A stretch of DNA of 64,000 nt from Desulfomarina profundi (GCF_019703855.1 NZ_AP024086.1:868001-932000); one strand, 5' to 3'. Positions 28,122 to 37,888 are shown, counted from the stretch's first letter. Translations and numbers: made by a program. Notes: generated from the sequence alone by a model not told the origin.

Positions 28122-28150
28122 TTGCAAAATTCCACAGCCGTGTGTATTAT
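28122..28150 (+). promoter_or_regulatory. Sigma-70-type promoter of the rubrerythrin gene
   Basis: TTGCAA at 28122-28127 and TATTAT at 28145-28150 are separated by 17 bases, an ideal spacing, about 50 bp before the start codon. Confidence 0.6.
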
Positions 28151-28166
28151 TGTTTCGGTTTTAACA

Positions 28167-28183
28167 ATAATGGTTATCATTAT
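28167..28183 (+). promoter_or_regulatory. Fur/PerR-type operator candidate
   Basis: ATAATGGTTATCATTAT matches 15 of 17 positions of the Fur-box core ATAATGATAATCATTAT. It sits just downstream of the predicted -10 box, where repressor binding would block transcription. PerR is the more likely family member given the peroxide-defence gene. Confidence 0.65.
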
Positions 28184-28201
28184 CGAACAAAGGAGATAAT
28201 A

Positions 28202-28750
28202 ATGGAAAAATATGTATGCAGTGTATGTGGTTATGTTCATGAGGGAGAGTCGGCTCCTGATAAATGTCCCCAGTGTGGTGCAGTCGCAGAAAAATTTCGT
28301 GTACAGGGAGATGAGGCAACTTCATGGGCCGATGAGCATGTAATTGGTGTTGCTCAAGGTGTTGATGCGGAAATTATTGAAGGGCTGCAGGCCAACTTCA
28401 CCGGTGAATGTACTGAGGTGGGAATGTATCTGGCCATGAGTCGTCAGGCTGATCGTGAAGGTTATCCTGAGGTTGCTGAGGCATATAAGCGCATCGCCTT
28501 TGAGGAGGCTGAGCATGCTGCCAAATTTGCCGAACTTCTCGGTGAGGTTGTTGTCGGGGACACCAAAGCCAATCTTGAGGCCAGGGTCGCGGCGGAACAT
28601 GGTGCCTGTGCTGGTAAAAAGGAACTGGCTACCAGGGCCAAGCAGTTGAATCTTGATGCAATTCATGACACCGTTCATGAAATGTGCAAGGATGAAGCTC
28701 GTCATGGCCAGGCGTTTGCAGGTCTGTTGAAGAGATATTTTGCAGAGTAA
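28202..28750 (+). CDS. Rubrerythrin with N-terminal rubredoxin domain (reverse rubrerythrin type)
   Basis: 182 residues from the ATG after AAAGGAG. A rubredoxin-like domain is at the N-terminus: [10 protein letters not shown] and CPQCGA, with the Cys pairs closely spaced. A four-helix ferritin-like diiron domain follows, with [19 protein letters not shown] and [13 protein letters not shown]. This order is reversed relative to classical rubrerythrin. It reduces hydrogen peroxide to water in anaerobes. Predicted promoter, Fur/PerR box and terminator make it monocistronic. Confidence 0.95.
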   Translation: MEKYVCSVCGYVHEGESAPDKCPQCGAVAEKFRVQGDEATSWADEHVIGVAQGVDAEIIEGLQANFTGECTEVGMYLAMSRQADREGYPEVAEAYKRIAFEEAEHAAKFAELLGEVVVGDTKANLEARVAAEHGACAGKKELATRAKQLNLDAIHDTVHEMCKDEARHGQAFAGLLKRYFAE

Positions 28751-28783
28751 GCAAGAGTTGCCCGTACAGGGCAAATTGTAAAT

Positions 28784-28819
28784 AAAAAAGGTCGGATATC
28801 TTCATATCCGACCTTTTTT
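28784..28819 (+). terminator. Intrinsic terminator of the rubrerythrin gene
   Basis: AAAAAAGGTCGGATAT pairs with ATATCCGACCTTTTTT around CTTC, a textbook bidirectional terminator that also serves the convergent minus-strand gene. Confidence 0.9.
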
Positions 28820-28861
28820 GTTTACTCGAATTTAAAAACAAGAGACTGTCTGTTCAGGTTA

Positions 28862-30028
28862 TCAACTCTTGTTCTGATTTTTGTTCTGTGCTGCATAGGC
28901 TGTGGCAGCGCATTCGTTTTTCCCCAGGTCGAGTATTTCTGCCTCTTCATCATCAACCTGTTCCAGGTTTGCATTTATAAGCCGTATTTTTGCATATTCC
29001 GGTGGCTGTTCGCGCATATTGGACTGTATGAACGTTAGGAATTCTGCTTTGTTGTCGATGGCATAAATGTGTTTGTTAAAATCAATTACATTGCTGAGGG
29101 AATTGGCAAAACAGAGCCTGCTGTTTGCCTCTTCCCAGTTCATATAATGGCCGGGCAGAACAGTCAGTTTACCTGACAATTTTTTTACTCTCTGCAGGGT
29201 TTCAAAAAGTGTGTCAGACCAGGCTTCAACCTGGCCACCCAGATCGGGGCGCCCTACAGATTGAATAAAGATTATATCACCGGAAATAATAAATTTTTCA
29301 TCAATGATGAATGAAGTGGAGCCGGGGGTATGGCCGGGGGAGGAAAACACTTTGACATTCGGTCCGCCATTTGAAAAAGAAATGATTTCACCATCCGACA
29401 GGGGAGTAAATGTAATTTTTGCGGAAGCGAAATCAGCAGAGTCAGCAAGAAATTCGGCCCCGCTTTTTTCCGAGAGCATCCTGCTGCCGGCTATATAATC
29501 CGCCTGCAGATGTGTTTCAAATGTTTTCACTAATCGGCTATTATTCTCTTCTGCAAAATCAAGGTAAAAATCAACATTTCTGGAAGGGTCGAACAGCATG
29601 AGTTCATCTTTGTACAGGAGCCCGTAACTGCAGGACGCCTTGCCTGGTCTGATGAATTGAAACAGCTGGTAGTCTCCCCCTTCATTCACCTGGACCGGAA
29701 CCAGGAGATTTCCCCAGGATTTAATACCACCCTCCAGGTAACCTACGTCCTCAAAACCATGCTTTTCAAGGACTTCTGCCACAAATTGTGCAGATCCCTC
29801 CTTGGCGCAGACGATACGAATCGGTTTGTCCCGGGGGACCCTGGCCACACAGTCATCCTCAATCTCCATGAAATCAAAATAGGAAATATTGAGCATTTCA
29901 AAAGGATAGGGAGATTCCACATGGAAGCGTCCAAAATCTTTTTTATTTCTGACGTCGAGAAGGATAAAATCTGTTTTGGTTGTCAGCCAGCTATAGAGAT
30001 CCCTGGCTGGGTATTTGAATATAGACAT
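28862..30028 (-). CDS. Rhodanese-metallo-beta-lactamase fusion (persulfide dioxygenase-like)
   Basis: 388 residues from the ATG after AAGGAGC. The N-terminal rhodanese domain (about 1-115) carries the persulfide Cys in IRIVCAKEGSAQ. The metallo-beta-lactamase domain follows, with THLQADYIAG where the family has THxHADxxxG, then SSPGHTPGSTS, ISGDIIFI and LPGHYMNW. The first His, the His of the GHTPGS loop and the Asp, which hold iron in ETHE1-type enzymes, are kept. The second His of HxHxD is Gln. Order differs from CstB, which ends with rhodanese. A role in persulfide or sulfide detoxification is inferred. Confidence 0.85.
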   Translation of the reverse strand: MSIFKYPARDLYSWLTTKTDFILLDVRNKKDFGRFHVESPYPFEMLNISYFDFMEIEDDCVARVPRDKPIRIVCAKEGSAQFVAEVLEKHGFEDVGYLEGGIKSWGNLLVPVQVNEGGDYQLFQFIRPGKASCSYGLLYKDELMLFDPSRNVDFYLDFAEENNSRLVKTFETHLQADYIAGSRMLSEKSGAEFLADSADFASAKITFTPLSDGEIISFSNGGPNVKVFSSPGHTPGSTSFIIDEKFIISGDIIFIQSVGRPDLGGQVEAWSDTLFETLQRVKKLSGKLTVLPGHYMNWEEANSRLCFANSLSNVIDFNKHIYAIDNKAEFLTFIQSNMREQPPEYAKIRLINANLEQVDDEEAEILDLGKNECAATAYAAQNKNQNKS

Positions 30029-30124
30029 AATTGCTCCTTTTCTGAATCCGTCACTGCATTGTGTCTTTCTCTTCGTCGTTACTCGAGAAATCACAATCTC
30101 TTCAGCAGTCGGTTTCAAGGGTGA

Positions 30125-31020
30125 TTATTGGGAGGAAAAACCTAGTTCTGTCAATAAATTATCTAATTCGAAAGAAAGCTTGTCAAGGTGTTTCTGTTCC
30201 TCTTTGGCCATTTGCAGGTAAAATGAGTGCAGGACGGGCTCAGATTCATGTCTCCGGGAGAGACGTAGATAGAGGTCAAGGGCCTGGGCTTCAAACTGCA
30301 TGGCTAGCTGATAGATGGTTTCGGGGGAGTCCAGTTGATCTCCGAAAGCATCTGCGAGTGATGAAAGGGTGATCCCTCCTTCAGCCACCGGATCCCCTGT
30401 TTTGGTCTCTGTTGGGGTAATTGCTGATATTGAGCCAGGAGCTTTGCCATGTGGCCATCTTCAAACCTGGCTAGTTCATGCAGTATTTTTCTAAAATGGG
30501 AGTCCTCGGTTTCGTCTTTGAGAAGGAGATAAAATTCCTTCAGGCCGGCTTCCATCTGATAGGCCATTGCGAAAACGGAATCGAAATCTTTTTGGAGAAA
30601 AAATTCCAGACCCTGATTGGTGGAACCTTGTACCCTGTGACCCTGCCACTGCAATATACCACCGGACATGTTGAGTACCCTGGAAAAGGAGTGGCCACGC
30701 AGAATCTGACAGGCACCATTGCTGCGGGCACCAGATCTACAGTACACGATTGTTTCTCTGTTCCTGTCCAGCTCTTCAATACGGTCCGGGAGTTCTTTGA
30801 GGGGAATCAGCTGGGCTCCGGGGAGGTGAAATTCCTGATATTCTCCAGGTTGACGCACATCAAGGAGTGTGAATTCTCCAGGGAGGCGTGAAGCCAGAAG
30901 CTCTTTTGCCTGGTCGGCGGGAATTGATTCACTTTTATTAAACAATGTTTCCCAGTTCATGCTTTTCATGTTTTTCCAGCTGTTCTCAGTATCAGAAAGA
31001 AATTGAATTATCCATGACAC
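30125..31020 (-). CDS. Rhodanese fused to ferritin-like (rubrerythrin-type) domain (frameshifted in this sequence)
   Basis: The frame breaks near the G run 30414-30417 (CCCC on the coding strand); one added base joins both parts into about 298 residues. Residues about 35-130 form a rhodanese domain with active-site IVYCRSGARS. The C-terminal part is a four-helix ferritin-like domain with ExxH pairs in ARFEDGHMAK and AKEEQKHLDK. Such fusions link sulfur transfer to oxygen or peroxide handling, but the reaction is not established. The start is uncertain (31020, 30969 or 30960). It follows the unknown gene at 31052 by 31 bp. Confidence 0.8.
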
Positions 31021-31051
31021 TCAGGTACATCTTCCGTTAAAGCCATGGTGG

Positions 31052-31540
31052 TCATGCGGTTTTATGCAGAAGCCCGGCCTCTTCCGGAACAGTGGCAAAA
31101 CAGTCAAGATGAAGAAGCCACAAATCTTTTTCTGAATCGGCGATGAATGTACTGCAATTTTCAGGAAGCCAGTGACTGTCATCAATCAGATTATAAAAAG
31201 AGGAATCAATTCCGATAAAACCATCTAAAAAGTGGCTGAGAATATGAAGCAGTTTGCTTTCATAACCCTGGTTGATTGATGCAAGGGAGTCAAGGGAGCT
31301 GAAACCAGTCTGTTTCAGCTCTTCCACCAGATCCAAGACCTGAACGCGATTCAGGTTTTCCGCGTCCTGGAGCTGCTGAAGAAAAACGGTGTCCCGGTTG
31401 TTGCAGGATTGTTCTCTGACAACCTGGATACGGTCATATTTCACCAGCATTGTTTTTCGGAAAAAACGTAATACTAGCTCCCTGCACGCGGCGAACGACT
31501 CTCCGGCCAGGAGAATTTTATGTTCAGATATCTTTTCCAT
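31052..31540 (-). CDS. Protein of unknown function downstream of fprA
   Basis: 162 residues from ATG 31540, 13 bp after the fprA stop; the longer frame into fprA has no support. No signal peptide or membrane segment is seen. It is acidic and helical with scattered Cys (AACRELV, EQSCNNRD, ENCSTFI, LDCFATV). I do not recognise the family. Tight spacing places it in the fprA operon, so a link to NO/O2 stress is plausible. Confidence 0.65.
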   Translation of the reverse strand: MEKISEHKILLAGESFAACRELVLRFFRKTMLVKYDRIQVVREQSCNNRDTVFLQQLQDAENLNRVQVLDLVEELKQTGFSSLDSLASINQGYESKLLHILSHFLDGFIGIDSSFYNLIDDSHWLPENCSTFIADSEKDLWLLHLDCFATVPEEAGLLHKTA

Positions 31541-31553
31541 CCGTCTTTTCCGG

Positions 31554-32756
31554 CTATTGTCCGGCAGTACTGTCCAGAACACGTTTACCTATTCTGCGAC
31601 CCATTTCAACACATTCTGCAAGGCTGTCCTGATCCGGGACATATTTGAGACGCAATCCGTCTTCAATGACTTCAATCTTCATGTCTTCAAGAGCCTTGTT
31701 CATGAGATTGACAGCTTCTCCACTCCAACCGTAGGAACCAAAGGAAGCTCCGAATTTATTGGTCGGTTTCAGACCACGCATATACATGAGCAGGCCGGCC
31801 ATGCGGGGCAGAAGACCATTGTTCAGGGTTGAACAGCCTAGAATAATAGTGTTTGCATTCAACACGGCAGTCATTATATCGCTGCGGTGATGTACCTTGA
31901 GATTGATAAGGTCCGTGCTGACACCTGTTTCTGTGATACCTTCTGCTATGGAGTGGGCCATTTTTTCAGTGGAATGCCACATGGAATCATAAATGATCAG
32001 TGCCTTCCGGTCAGCCTTGTTTTGTGACCAGTTATCATAGGCCTGTAAAATTTTATCAATATTGGAGCGCCAGACGACACCATGGTCCGGTGCTATCATT
32101 TTGATATCAAGATCCATCTCACTGACATTTTTGAGAAGCTTGCGGATAAGAGGTGAATAGAGATAGAGGATATTTGCATAGTATTTTGCACTCTCTTCCA
32201 TCACCCGCCACAGGTCGACTTCATCGTCGAATCGTTCAGTGGTGGCAAGGTGTTGGCCGAAAGCGTCGCTGGAAAAAAGGATGCCGTCTTCCTTAATGTA
32301 GGAAAACATGGAATCGGGCCAGTGGAGCATACGGGTTTCTATAAAGCGAACGGTTCGTTTACCCAGATTGATTTCATCACCGGTTTTAACTACTTCGTAG
32401 GGCCAGTCTTCACGGTGAAAATGGTCAATGATGGCCTTTTTCCCCATAGGGGAACAGATAATTTTTTCAGGCTTGACCAGTTCAACCATGTCTGGCAGGC
32501 ATCCCGAGTGGTCGGGTTCAACATGGTTGACAACAATATAGTCAATTTTTTCCGGATCAATGATGGCCTTGATATTATGGATCAGGGTATCCTTATGTGA
32601 TTTTTTTACCGTATCAAAAAGAGTAATCTTTTCATCAATGATAAGAAAGGCATTGTAGGTTGTTCCTTTATAGGTTGAGTAGCCGTGGAAATCACGAACA
32701 TCCCAGTCAACAGCTCCAACGCTGTAAATTCCTTTTGCGAGTTCAGTCTTTTTCAT
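31554..32756 (-). CDS. fprA: A-type flavodiiron protein (NO/O2 reductase)
   Basis: 400 residues, the standard size. The N-terminal metallo-beta-lactamase domain keeps the diiron ligands, with VNHVEPDHSGCLP (HxExDH), MLHWPDS, LFSSDAFGQH and APDHG. The C-terminal flavodoxin domain (about 255-400) binds FMN, with YDSMWHSTEKMA. It reduces NO to N2O or O2 to water with electrons from rubredoxin-type donors. It heads a minus-strand operon with the unknown gene, the rhodanese-ferritin protein and possibly the rhodanese-lactamase gene. Confidence 0.95.
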   Translation of the reverse strand: MKKTELAKGIYSVGAVDWDVRDFHGYSTYKGTTYNAFLIIDEKITLFDTVKKSHKDTLIHNIKAIIDPEKIDYIVVNHVEPDHSGCLPDMVELVKPEKIICSPMGKKAIIDHFHREDWPYEVVKTGDEINLGKRTVRFIETRMLHWPDSMFSYIKEDGILFSSDAFGQHLATTERFDDEVDLWRVMEESAKYYANILYLYSPLIRKLLKNVSEMDLDIKMIAPDHGVVWRSNIDKILQAYDNWSQNKADRKALIIYDSMWHSTEKMAHSIAEGITETGVSTDLINLKVHHRSDIMTAVLNANTIILGCSTLNNGLLPRMAGLLMYMRGLKPTNKFGASFGSYGWSGEAVNLMNKALEDMKIEVIEDGLRLKYVPDQDSLAECVEMGRRIGKRVLDSTAGQ

Positions 32757-32883
32757 GTCAGCTCCTGTAATAATATTTGATATGTTGCAAAATATTCATT
32801 AATTTTAAAATGGAAAAACACAAATAAATGATAATTTTACAACTTCAGTTGATTTGTGCAATTTAATTATGTCTGTATCCTTT

Positions 32884-32903
32884 TTAATAATAATTATTAT
32901 TAA
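32884..32903. promoter_or_regulatory. Perfect 20-bp AT palindrome upstream of fprA
   Basis: TTAATAATAATTATTATTAA is fully self-complementary and lies 128 bp before the fprA start. It resembles AT-rich PerR/Fur-family boxes. It may also mark a bent, AT-rich promoter region. Confidence 0.45.
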
Positions 32904-32989
32904 CTCTTTCAAGTTTATTTTTATAATGAGGTAAATTCAGGTGAATTCTTGGGATTGTTGAAGGTATGTTAAAGAGATTATCGTTTTCA

Positions 32990-33095
32990 GCTGATCTCCG
33001 CGTCACAGGAAAATGAAAACGGTAACATTTGTCTAATATGCTGTGCTTTTATTTTTCTGTACTCCTTGAACTCGAACGAAAACTTGAATTTTTCA
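32990..33095 (+). repeat. Diverged family C internal segment
   Basis: It aligns with the interior of the family C element at 38149-38303, sharing CTAATATGCTG, GCTTTTATTTT and CTCCTTGAA followed by CGAACGAAAA. Terminal repeats are not evident. It covers the apparent upstream start of the ferredoxin open frame, which argues for the downstream start at 33129. Confidence 0.5.
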
Positions 33096-33128
33096 AGGTA
33101 TCCTTATGATGAAGAACGGCAGAATATA

Positions 33129-33323
33129 ATGAGAATTCCTGTAATAGATCTGGGCCGTTGCAGTGAATGCATGGGCTGTGTTGAGATTGCGCCGCAGATT
33201 TTTCAATACAACGAATCTTTGGGGTATATGGAAGTTGTTGAAATGGATTATTACGATAAAAAAGATGTTGATGAGGCAATAAAAAACTGTCCGGAAGATT
33301 GTATTTCCTGGGAAAAGGTCTGA
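33129..33323 (+). CDS. Small single-cluster [4Fe-4S] ferredoxin
   Basis: 64 residues from ATG 33129. CSECMGC near the N-terminus and NCPEDC near the end supply four Cys ligands for one cluster, the pattern of short monocluster ferredoxins. The fold retains the central acidic hairpin ([15 protein letters not shown]). It ends four bases before uvrB but is functionally closer to the redox island; it could feed electrons to FprA or Hcp. Confidence 0.75.
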   Translation: MRIPVIDLGRCSECMGCVEIAPQIFQYNESLGYMEVVEMDYYDKKDVDEAIKNCPEDCISWEKV

Positions 33324-33327
33324 CTGC

Positions 33328-35343
33328 ATGGAGAATTCTTTTCAGCTTGTATCACAGTTTTCACTCTCCGGTGATCAGCCGGATGCTGTTGCGCAACTGG
33401 CACAGGGTGTGGAAAAAGGAGCCAAAAGCCAGGTGCTTCTCGGGGTTACCGGTTCCGGCAAGACTTTTACCATCGCCAATGTCATTCAGCGTGTACAGCG
33501 GCCTTCCCTGGTCATTGCTCCGAACAAGACCCTGGCAGCCCAGCTGTTTGGTGAATTCAGGGAACTCTTTCCCCACAATGCCGTGGAATATTTTGTATCC
33601 TACTACGATTACTACCAGCCCGAAGCGTATATTCCCCAGTCGGACAGTTATATAGAAAAAGACTCTTCAATCAATGATGCCATTGACAAAATGCGCCATT
33701 CTGCCACACGTTCTCTGCTCACTCGGCGTGATGTGCTGATTGTTGCCTCTGTGTCATGTATTTACGGCCTGGGTTCTCCCGAAGAATATAAAAACATGCA
33801 TCTGTTTCTGCGGACCGGGGAAGATTATCCTCCGGAAGATGTCCAGCGTCGCCTGGTTTTCATGCAATATGAACGTAATGATGTCTCTTTTCACAGGGGA
33901 ACTTTTCGGGTTCGAGGAGATGTGACTGATATTTTTCCGGCCCATGAGGAGGATCGGGCTGTGCGTCTTGAGTTCTTCGGTGATACACTTGATGCTATTA
34001 CGGTGATTGATTCCCTGACGGGGGCAGTGCTTGAGAGGCTTGATGAATATACTGTTTTTCCCGGCAGTCATTTTGTTACCTCAAAGGACAGGCTGCAGAT
34101 TGCCAACCGGACCATCAAGGAGGAACTGCAGGAGCGGCTGCAGTTTTTCCAGAATGAAAATCGTCTGGTGGAGGGCCAGCGTCTGGAACAACGGACCATG
34201 TTCGATCTTGAAATGATCCGGGAGCTGGGGTATTGCACCGGTATCGAAAACTACAGCAGACATCTGACCGGAAAACCTCCAGGGGCACCTCCGCCCAACC
34301 TGCTCGACTATTTTCCCGAGGATTATCTGCTTTTCATTGATGAGAGTCATATCGGTATCGGCCAGCTGAACGGCATGTATAACGGAGACAGATCCCGTAA
34401 AACCACCCTTGTTGACTACGGTTTTCGTCTTCCTTCCGCTCTGGACAATCGCCCGCTGCGTTTTGATGAATTTGAAAAGCGTATCAACCAGGTGATTTAT
34501 GTCTCCGCAACACCTGGACCTTATGAGTTGAAGCAGGTGGGGGGGGAAGTGGTGGAACAGGTTATCCGCCCGACCGGCCTTCTTGATCCGAGAATCGAGG
34601 TGAGACCGGCCGTCAACCAGGTTGATGATCTGCTGGAAGAAATTCGCCTGCGGACGGAACGGGGTGAAGCGGTTCTGGTGACCACCCTGACCAAAAGGAT
34701 GGCTGAGGATCTCACCGATTATTATGAGAATCTGGATATCCGTGTGCGGTACCTCCATTCGGACATAAAAACCCTGGAACGGGTTGAACTGATACGTGAA
34801 CTCCGAAACGGTGAATTCAATGTGCTGGTCGGTATCAACCTGTTGCGGGAAGGGCTCGATATTCCCGAGGTATCTCTGGTTGCTATCCTGGACGCTGATA
34901 AGGAAGGGTTTCTCCGTTCCGAGAGATCTCTTGTTCAGACCTGCGGTCGGGCTGCGAGAAATGTTGATGGGCTTGTAATCATGTACGCCGATGAGATTAC
35001 CGGCGCCATGAAATATACCATTGAAGAGACGGAGAGGCGTCGAAAAATACAGCAGGAGTACAATAGAAAAAACAATATTACGCCAAGAACCATTATTTCC
35101 CCGGTGAAAAACAGTATGCAGGAGCATCTGCAGGCATCGGGGTACCCTGCCGATGATTACAATCATCTGTTGCAGGCAGCCGAGGAGATACCTGAATATT
35201 ATTCCGTAAAGGATCTGGAAAAGGAAATCGACAGACTGGAGACGGAGATGCATGAAGCGGCCGCGGAACTGGCATTTGAAAGGGCCGCGGAATTACGGGA
35301 TCACATAAAAACGTTGAGAATGCTGGAGATAGAATTGGGATGA
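33328..35343 (+). CDS. uvrB: Excinuclease ABC subunit B
   Basis: 671 residues, full length. Walker A is [10 protein letters not shown]; the damage-probing beta-hairpin is [20 protein letters not shown]; helicase motifs include [17 protein letters not shown] and [11 protein letters not shown]-terminal UVR motif (about 630-670) contacts UvrC. It acts in nucleotide excision repair with UvrA and UvrC, which are not in the window. The acyltransferase gene overlaps its stop by four bases. Confidence 0.98.
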   Translation: MENSFQLVSQFSLSGDQPDAVAQLAQGVEKGAKSQVLLGVTGSGKTFTIANVIQRVQRPSLVIAPNKTLAAQLFGEFRELFPHNAVEYFVSYYDYYQPEAYIPQSDSYIEKDSSINDAIDKMRHSATRSLLTRRDVLIVASVSCIYGLGSPEEYKNMHLFLRTGEDYPPEDVQRRLVFMQYERNDVSFHRGTFRVRGDVTDIFPAHEEDRAVRLEFFGDTLDAITVIDSLTGAVLERLDEYTVFPGSHFVTSKDRLQIANRTIKEELQERLQFFQNENRLVEGQRLEQRTMFDLEMIRELGYCTGIENYSRHLTGKPPGAPPPNLLDYFPEDYLLFIDESHIGIGQLNGMYNGDRSRKTTLVDYGFRLPSALDNRPLRFDEFEKRINQVIYVSATPGPYELKQVGGEVVEQVIRPTGLLDPRIEVRPAVNQVDDLLEEIRLRTERGEAVLVTTLTKRMAEDLTDYYENLDIRVRYLHSDIKTLERVELIRELRNGEFNVLVGINLLREGLDIPEVSLVAILDADKEGFLRSERSLVQTCGRAARNVDGLVIMYADEITGAMKYTIEETERRRKIQQEYNRKNNITPRTIISPVKNSMQEHLQASGYPADDYNHLLQAAEEIPEYYSVKDLEKEIDRLETEMHEAAAELAFERAAELRDHIKTLRMLEIELG

Positions 35344-36011
35344 AATCTGGTCTTGCAAGGAAAATATCTCTTGCTGTTATACCCTTTTGTGTGGCCTGGC
35401 TGATGCGAATGTGGTTTTTTACCTGCCGGGTGAAGGTATACAATCCGGAACATTTTAAAGAGGTCGGTGAAGGAAAAAAGATCATCATTGCTTCCTTCTG
35501 GCACTATACAATTATTTATGTTTTTTATTTTCTCAGGAAATATCGGGCCACGGTGATGGTGAGTGCCAGTGATGACGGGGATTATATAGCCGCCCTTGCC
35601 CGAAATTTCGGTTTCAGTACAGCAAGAGGGTCAAGCAATAGAAAAGGGGTGGCCGCTCTGAAGAAACTGCTTGGTATTATACGCAGTGGAGAAAACTGCG
35701 CCATGGTGGCCGATGGTTCCCAGGGCCCTCCCAGAATTGCCCAGGCCGGAGCCATTCTTCTAGCCTCCAGAACCGGAGTGCCCCTTGTTCCCATGACATG
35801 GGCGGCTTCAAGTTATTTTACTATTCATTCCTGGGATAAAACGGCCATTCCCAGACCTTTTTCAAGGATAGATTATTATTTTGGTGAACTCCTTTACGTT
35901 CCTGCCGGAATCAGGGGTGACGAGATTGAGCGATACAGGCGACTGCTTGAAGAGCGGTTGAATACTCTCTACGAAAAGGCATGGACAGGCTTTGGTAGAG
36001 TGGAGCATTAA
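35340..36011 (+). CDS. Lysophospholipid acyltransferase family protein (DUF374)
   Basis: 223 residues with an N-terminal membrane segment. DUF374 signatures are [17 protein letters not shown], then [24 protein letters not shown] and [13 protein letters not shown]. The family is related to LPS lauroyl/myristoyl and phospholipid acyltransferases; the substrate here is unknown. It overlaps uvrB (ATGA) and is followed one base later by cbiA, so the three are probably cotranscribed. Confidence 0.85.
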   Translation: MKSGLARKISLAVIPFCVAWLMRMWFFTCRVKVYNPEHFKEVGEGKKIIIASFWHYTIIYVFYFLRKYRATVMVSASDDGDYIAALARNFGFSTARGSSNRKGVAALKKLLGIIRSGENCAMVADGSQGPPRIAQAGAILLASRTGVPLVPMTWAASSYFTIHSWDKTAIPRPFSRIDYYFGELLYVPAGIRGDEIERYRRLLEERLNTLYEKAWTGFGRVEH

Positions 36012-36012
36012 G

Positions 36013-37413
36013 ATGGCTGAAAGAAAGGATAAAAGGGTGAGAAAAGGACTTGTTGTTGCCGGTCTTGCCGGAGGTTCAGGAAAGAGTGTCGTGTCTGTCG
36101 GGCTTTCTGCGGCACTGCGTCGAAAGGGAAATAACATTGTGCCTTTCAAAAAGGGGCCGGACTATATTGATGCCGGGTGGTTGCAGCTTGCTGCGGGGAA
36201 CAACTGCTATAACCTTGATCCCTATCTTATGGAGCCGGAAAAGATAACAGAATCCTTTCTGAAGCGTTCAGTCCCGGCGGATATAGTCATTGTTGAAGGG
36301 AACCGGGGACTTTATGACGGGGTCAATGTGAAGGGTGGATATTCCACGGCGGATCTTGCACTGACCCTGGGGCTTCCCGTTCTGCTGGTGGTTAACTGTA
36401 CCAAGACCACGCGAACTGTGGCGGCTATGCTCATGGGCTGTATGCAGTTTGAACCGAGGCTTGATATCTGCGGAGTTGTTCTCAACCGGATAGGGACAGA
36501 GCGCCAGAAAAAATTGATAAGTGAAGCTGTACAGTACTACACAAAACTGCCTGTTCTCGGGGCAATACCCAGGTTGAAGAAAGATATCTTCCCCATGCGT
36601 CACTTGGGAATGGTGCCCTGGCAGGAATATGAAGGTTCCGGGAAGGCCCTTGATTTTCTGGCTGATCTGATTGAAGAAAATGTAGACCTGGAGAGGATCA
36701 GCAATCTAATGGCTGAGGTCAGAGGAGCCGGAGCCGTGGTCAGGAGCGAAGAAAAAGTTCCAGGAGACGTAAGGATTGGTGTTCTGCGGGATGCCGCCTT
36801 TCAGTTTTATTATTCAGAAAACCTGGAAGCCCTGGAACGTTGCGGGGCTGAGCTGGTTTTTTTCAATGCCATGACCGACAGTAAGCTGCCTCCCCTTGAT
36901 GGACTGTATATCGGTGGTGGTTTTCCTGAAACCGGAGCCCGCCTTCTTTCGGAAAATAGAGGTTTTTGCCGGAGTGTAAAAGATGCTGCGGAGAGTGGGA
37001 TGGTGATCTATGCCGAGTGTGGTGGGCTCATATACCTTGGAAGGTCTATTACAATTGATGGAGAGACGTTTCCCATGACCGATGTCTTTCCTGTCAGTTT
37101 CGGTATGTCACCAAAACCCCAGGCCCATGGCTATACCAATTTTACTGTGGACGGGGAGACGGTTTTTTATCCGCGGGGGTTAAAGGTCAAAGGGCACGAG
37201 TTCCGCTACTCCACCATTCTGGAATGGCACGGGAATGACAGTGATCTGGTGCTGAAAATGGAACGGGGAAAAGGTTTTTGTAATGGTCGTGACGGACTGG
37301 CAAAAAAAAATGTTCTAGCTCTCTATACCCATGTGCACGCAGAAGGAACTGTGGAATGGGCGCGGGGTTTTGTGGGGAGATGCCGGGCCGTTCGGAGGAA
37401 ACAGACAGATTAA
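36013..37413 (+). CDS. cbiA: Cobyrinate a,c-diamide synthase
   Basis: 466 residues from ATG 36013. The N-terminal P-loop domain has AGLAGGSGKSVVS and GPDYIDAGW; the C-terminal class I glutamine amidotransferase-like domain has LYIGGGFPE and the nucleophile in AECGGLIYLG, then THVHAEG. It amidates cobyrinate (or Ni-sirohydrochlorin in the related CfbB) using glutamine and ATP. No other corrin genes lie nearby. Confidence 0.92.
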   Translation: MAERKDKRVRKGLVVAGLAGGSGKSVVSVGLSAALRRKGNNIVPFKKGPDYIDAGWLQLAAGNNCYNLDPYLMEPEKITESFLKRSVPADIVIVEGNRGLYDGVNVKGGYSTADLALTLGLPVLLVVNCTKTTRTVAAMLMGCMQFEPRLDICGVVLNRIGTERQKKLISEAVQYYTKLPVLGAIPRLKKDIFPMRHLGMVPWQEYEGSGKALDFLADLIEENVDLERISNLMAEVRGAGAVVRSEEKVPGDVRIGVLRDAAFQFYYSENLEALERCGAELVFFNAMTDSKLPPLDGLYIGGGFPETGARLLSENRGFCRSVKDAAESGMVIYAECGGLIYLGRSITIDGETFPMTDVFPVSFGMSPKPQAHGYTNFTVDGETVFYPRGLKVKGHEFRYSTILEWHGNDSDLVLKMERGKGFCNGRDGLAKKNVLALYTHVHAEGTVEWARGFVGRCRAVRRKQTD

Positions 37414-37514
37414 CACCCCACAAGGGGGTATAAGTGCCATGGAAATAAACCTAATTAATTTCAAAACACCTTTCCCTTTCTTATTTTTTATGACAGGAAT
37501 TCAGGAGTAAGGCA

Positions 37515-37868
37515 CTAATTAACCGGAGCCGTACCCAGGACCTTCCTGCATATTTCCCTTTGGGTTGTTTCATCGGGTGCCGGTTCCACCCAGTCGATAA
37601 AGGACTCGGAAACACGCATGTAAGCACCGTTGTCCTCCTTGCATTTATCACAGACACTCTGGGCATTGTCCCGATAGATTATCACTTTGGAAGCCGGGTC
37701 GCCACTGGCTGAAACCGCTGCCATTTTCCGGCAGCCACATTCCAGTCTTATAACAACAACACCTATACCTTCAGGGCTTCCTTCGAGAATACCTTCGATC
37801 ATGGCTTGTTCACGTTTTTCGACCCGGAGTTTTTTTTTCGATTTTTTCTGTTTTGTTTTCTGAGACAT
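37515..37868 (-). CDS. Small basic protein with CxC/CxxC zinc-binding pattern, unknown function
   Basis: 117 residues. The first 20 are very Lys-rich. LECGCRK and SVCDKCKEDNG supply a CxC plus CxxC set that could bind zinc. No membrane segment or signal peptide. I do not recognise the family. It is isolated between cbiA and a repeat-rich region and begins 20 bp from a family B fragment. Confidence 0.65.
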   Translation of the reverse strand: MSQKTKQKKSKKKLRVEKREQAMIEGILEGSPEGIGVVVIRLECGCRKMAAVSASGDPASKVIIYRDNAQSVCDKCKEDNGAYMRVSESFIDWVEPAPDETTQREICRKVLGTAPVN

Positions 37869-37888
37869 GATTCACCAGTTATTATGGA

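Noticed and set aside
33066-33128. Upstream start for the ferredoxin at 33129
   Set aside because: The extra 21 codons lie in diverged family C repeat sequence and precede a complete ferredoxin N-terminus.
34081-35253. 390-codon open frame antisense to uvrB
   Set aside because: It lies wholly inside a strongly conserved uvrB gene and has no recognisable motif or ribosome site; it follows from uvrB codon bias.
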